Assembly (NCBI GenBank): GCA_017462065.1
Contig: JAFTRV010000100.1
Location: 1 to 40,315 of the forward strand
Length of the DNA: 40,315 bases
Direction of reading: 5' to 3'
Source of the DNA: Bacteroidaceae bacterium
GTDB taxonomy: Bacteria; Bacteroidota; Bacteroidia; Bacteroidales; Bacteroidaceae
Part shown: positions 40,023 through 40,315 of the stretch, in pieces
Numbering within the stretch: the stretch's first letter is position 1
Layout of the letters: the number at the start of each line of letters is the position of its first letter
Notes under the pieces: model-generated
The model's database searches: none
What the model was told of the DNA's origin: nothing
Seen by the model: the letters and a program-made list of their open reading frames with translations, nothing else
Translations under genes and position numbers: made by a program

Positions 40023-40260
40023 ACTATAAGATGGTGTATATCCTCTAACTATTTGATTATTAAAACTTTGAGTAATGGGGGGGGTATTTGTGGCACACGA
40101 TGCAACGACTGCACAAGAGGTGCAGTTCACAGCATTGCGGTATGTCGCCAAAAAGTTATTCATAACCCAAGTCACTCAATTTCAATTTGTAAAGGTAATA
40201 CTTTCTTTGATACGATGTATCACAAAAAGTGATTTTTACCTTAATTATACTTAATTTATA

Positions 40261-40277
40261 CTACATAGAAGACTACA
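40261..40277 (+). repeat. 17-bp direct repeat, right copy
   Basis: CTACATAGAAGACTACA, identical to 38850-38866. The sequences outside the two copies differ. Confidence 0.8.
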
Positions 40278-40315
40278 CGCAAAAGGGTAAAATCAACGCT
40301 TAAACCATTTTTGCA

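Larger units (their letters stand above)
39940..40315. other. Right-edge intergenic region
   Basis: It contains the hairpin at 39990-40022, a run of eight G (40077-40084) and a 7-bp hairpin with arms ACTGCAC/GTGCAGT (40108-40126). A small palindrome, ATCACAAAAAGTGAT (40219-40233), and the second 17-bp direct repeat follow. A minus-strand frame of 53 codons (40163-40002, starting MNNFLATYRNAVNC) runs through the G run, but nothing shows it is expressed. No consensus promoter for the lipoprotein gene could be located. Confidence 0.5.

Overview
The window comes from a chromosome of the Bacteroidota, most likely order Bacteroidales. Several lines of evidence agree. Start codons are preceded by the Bacteroidetes promoter signature TAnnTTTG, several with a matching TTG or TTTG element 19-20 nt upstream. 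Shine-Dalgarno sequences are largely absent. There is a complete Bat (aerotolerance) operon, a two-subunit PyrD/PyrK dihydroorotate dehydrogenase, lipoproteins with SC-type lipoboxes, and a protease carrying a type IX secretion (T9SS) C-terminal sorting tail. I cannot fix family or genus from sequence alone.

Layout. Positions 1-20 look like the first codons of a leftward gene, possibly an IS4-type transposase, behind a perfect promoter. A PLD-type phospholipase lipoprotein (243-1493) and a patatin-like phospholipase (1580-2440) follow. They converge on a tRNA-dihydrouridine synthase whose frame is cut by an in-frame TGA 36 codons before its natural end. A 105-bp tandem repeat separates this from a PLP aminotransferase (4012-5214). 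Leftward gyrA and a TPR gene (9113-5290), an orphan phage-P5-like gene, rightward trmD, and the leftward pyrK-pyrD pair with an upstream HTH regulator fill 5.2-13.0 kb. Perfect 19-bp bidirectional terminators sit at two of the convergent junctions.

The middle (13.0-24.3 kb) is more accessory. It holds a 1.2-kb AT-rich gap, a secreted M6 metalloprotease, an MFS plus EamA transporter pair divergent from a glutamate decarboxylase, and a CBM9-like protein. An unrecognised 235-aa protein, a YbaK/PrdX-type deacylase and a PAP2 phosphatase complete it. Two near-identical 72-bp sequences lie in inverted orientation 7.2 kb apart, each inside a larger intergenic element bordered by CGTTAAACGTT-type repeats. 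TTTCACC-like heptamer repeats run into the 3' end of the EamA gene and border a 33-codon gene remnant.

The right part (24.3-38.5 kb) consists of two long leftward operons. The Bat operon runs moxR, a DUF58 gene, an extra membrane-protein gene, batA, batB, batC, batD, batE and PAP2. Upstream of it, lepA, ftsY, rimO, an HU gene and an unusual membrane-spanning HU-LysM fusion form a translation, protein-targeting and nucleoid operon. The window ends with a lipoprotein gene flanked by 17-bp direct repeats.

No CRISPR array, rRNA or tRNA was found. I did not find an obvious new multi-gene defence or mobile system. The best leads are the interrupted dus gene, the paired inverted intergenic elements, the HU-TM-LysM protein and the possible T9SS cargo protease.
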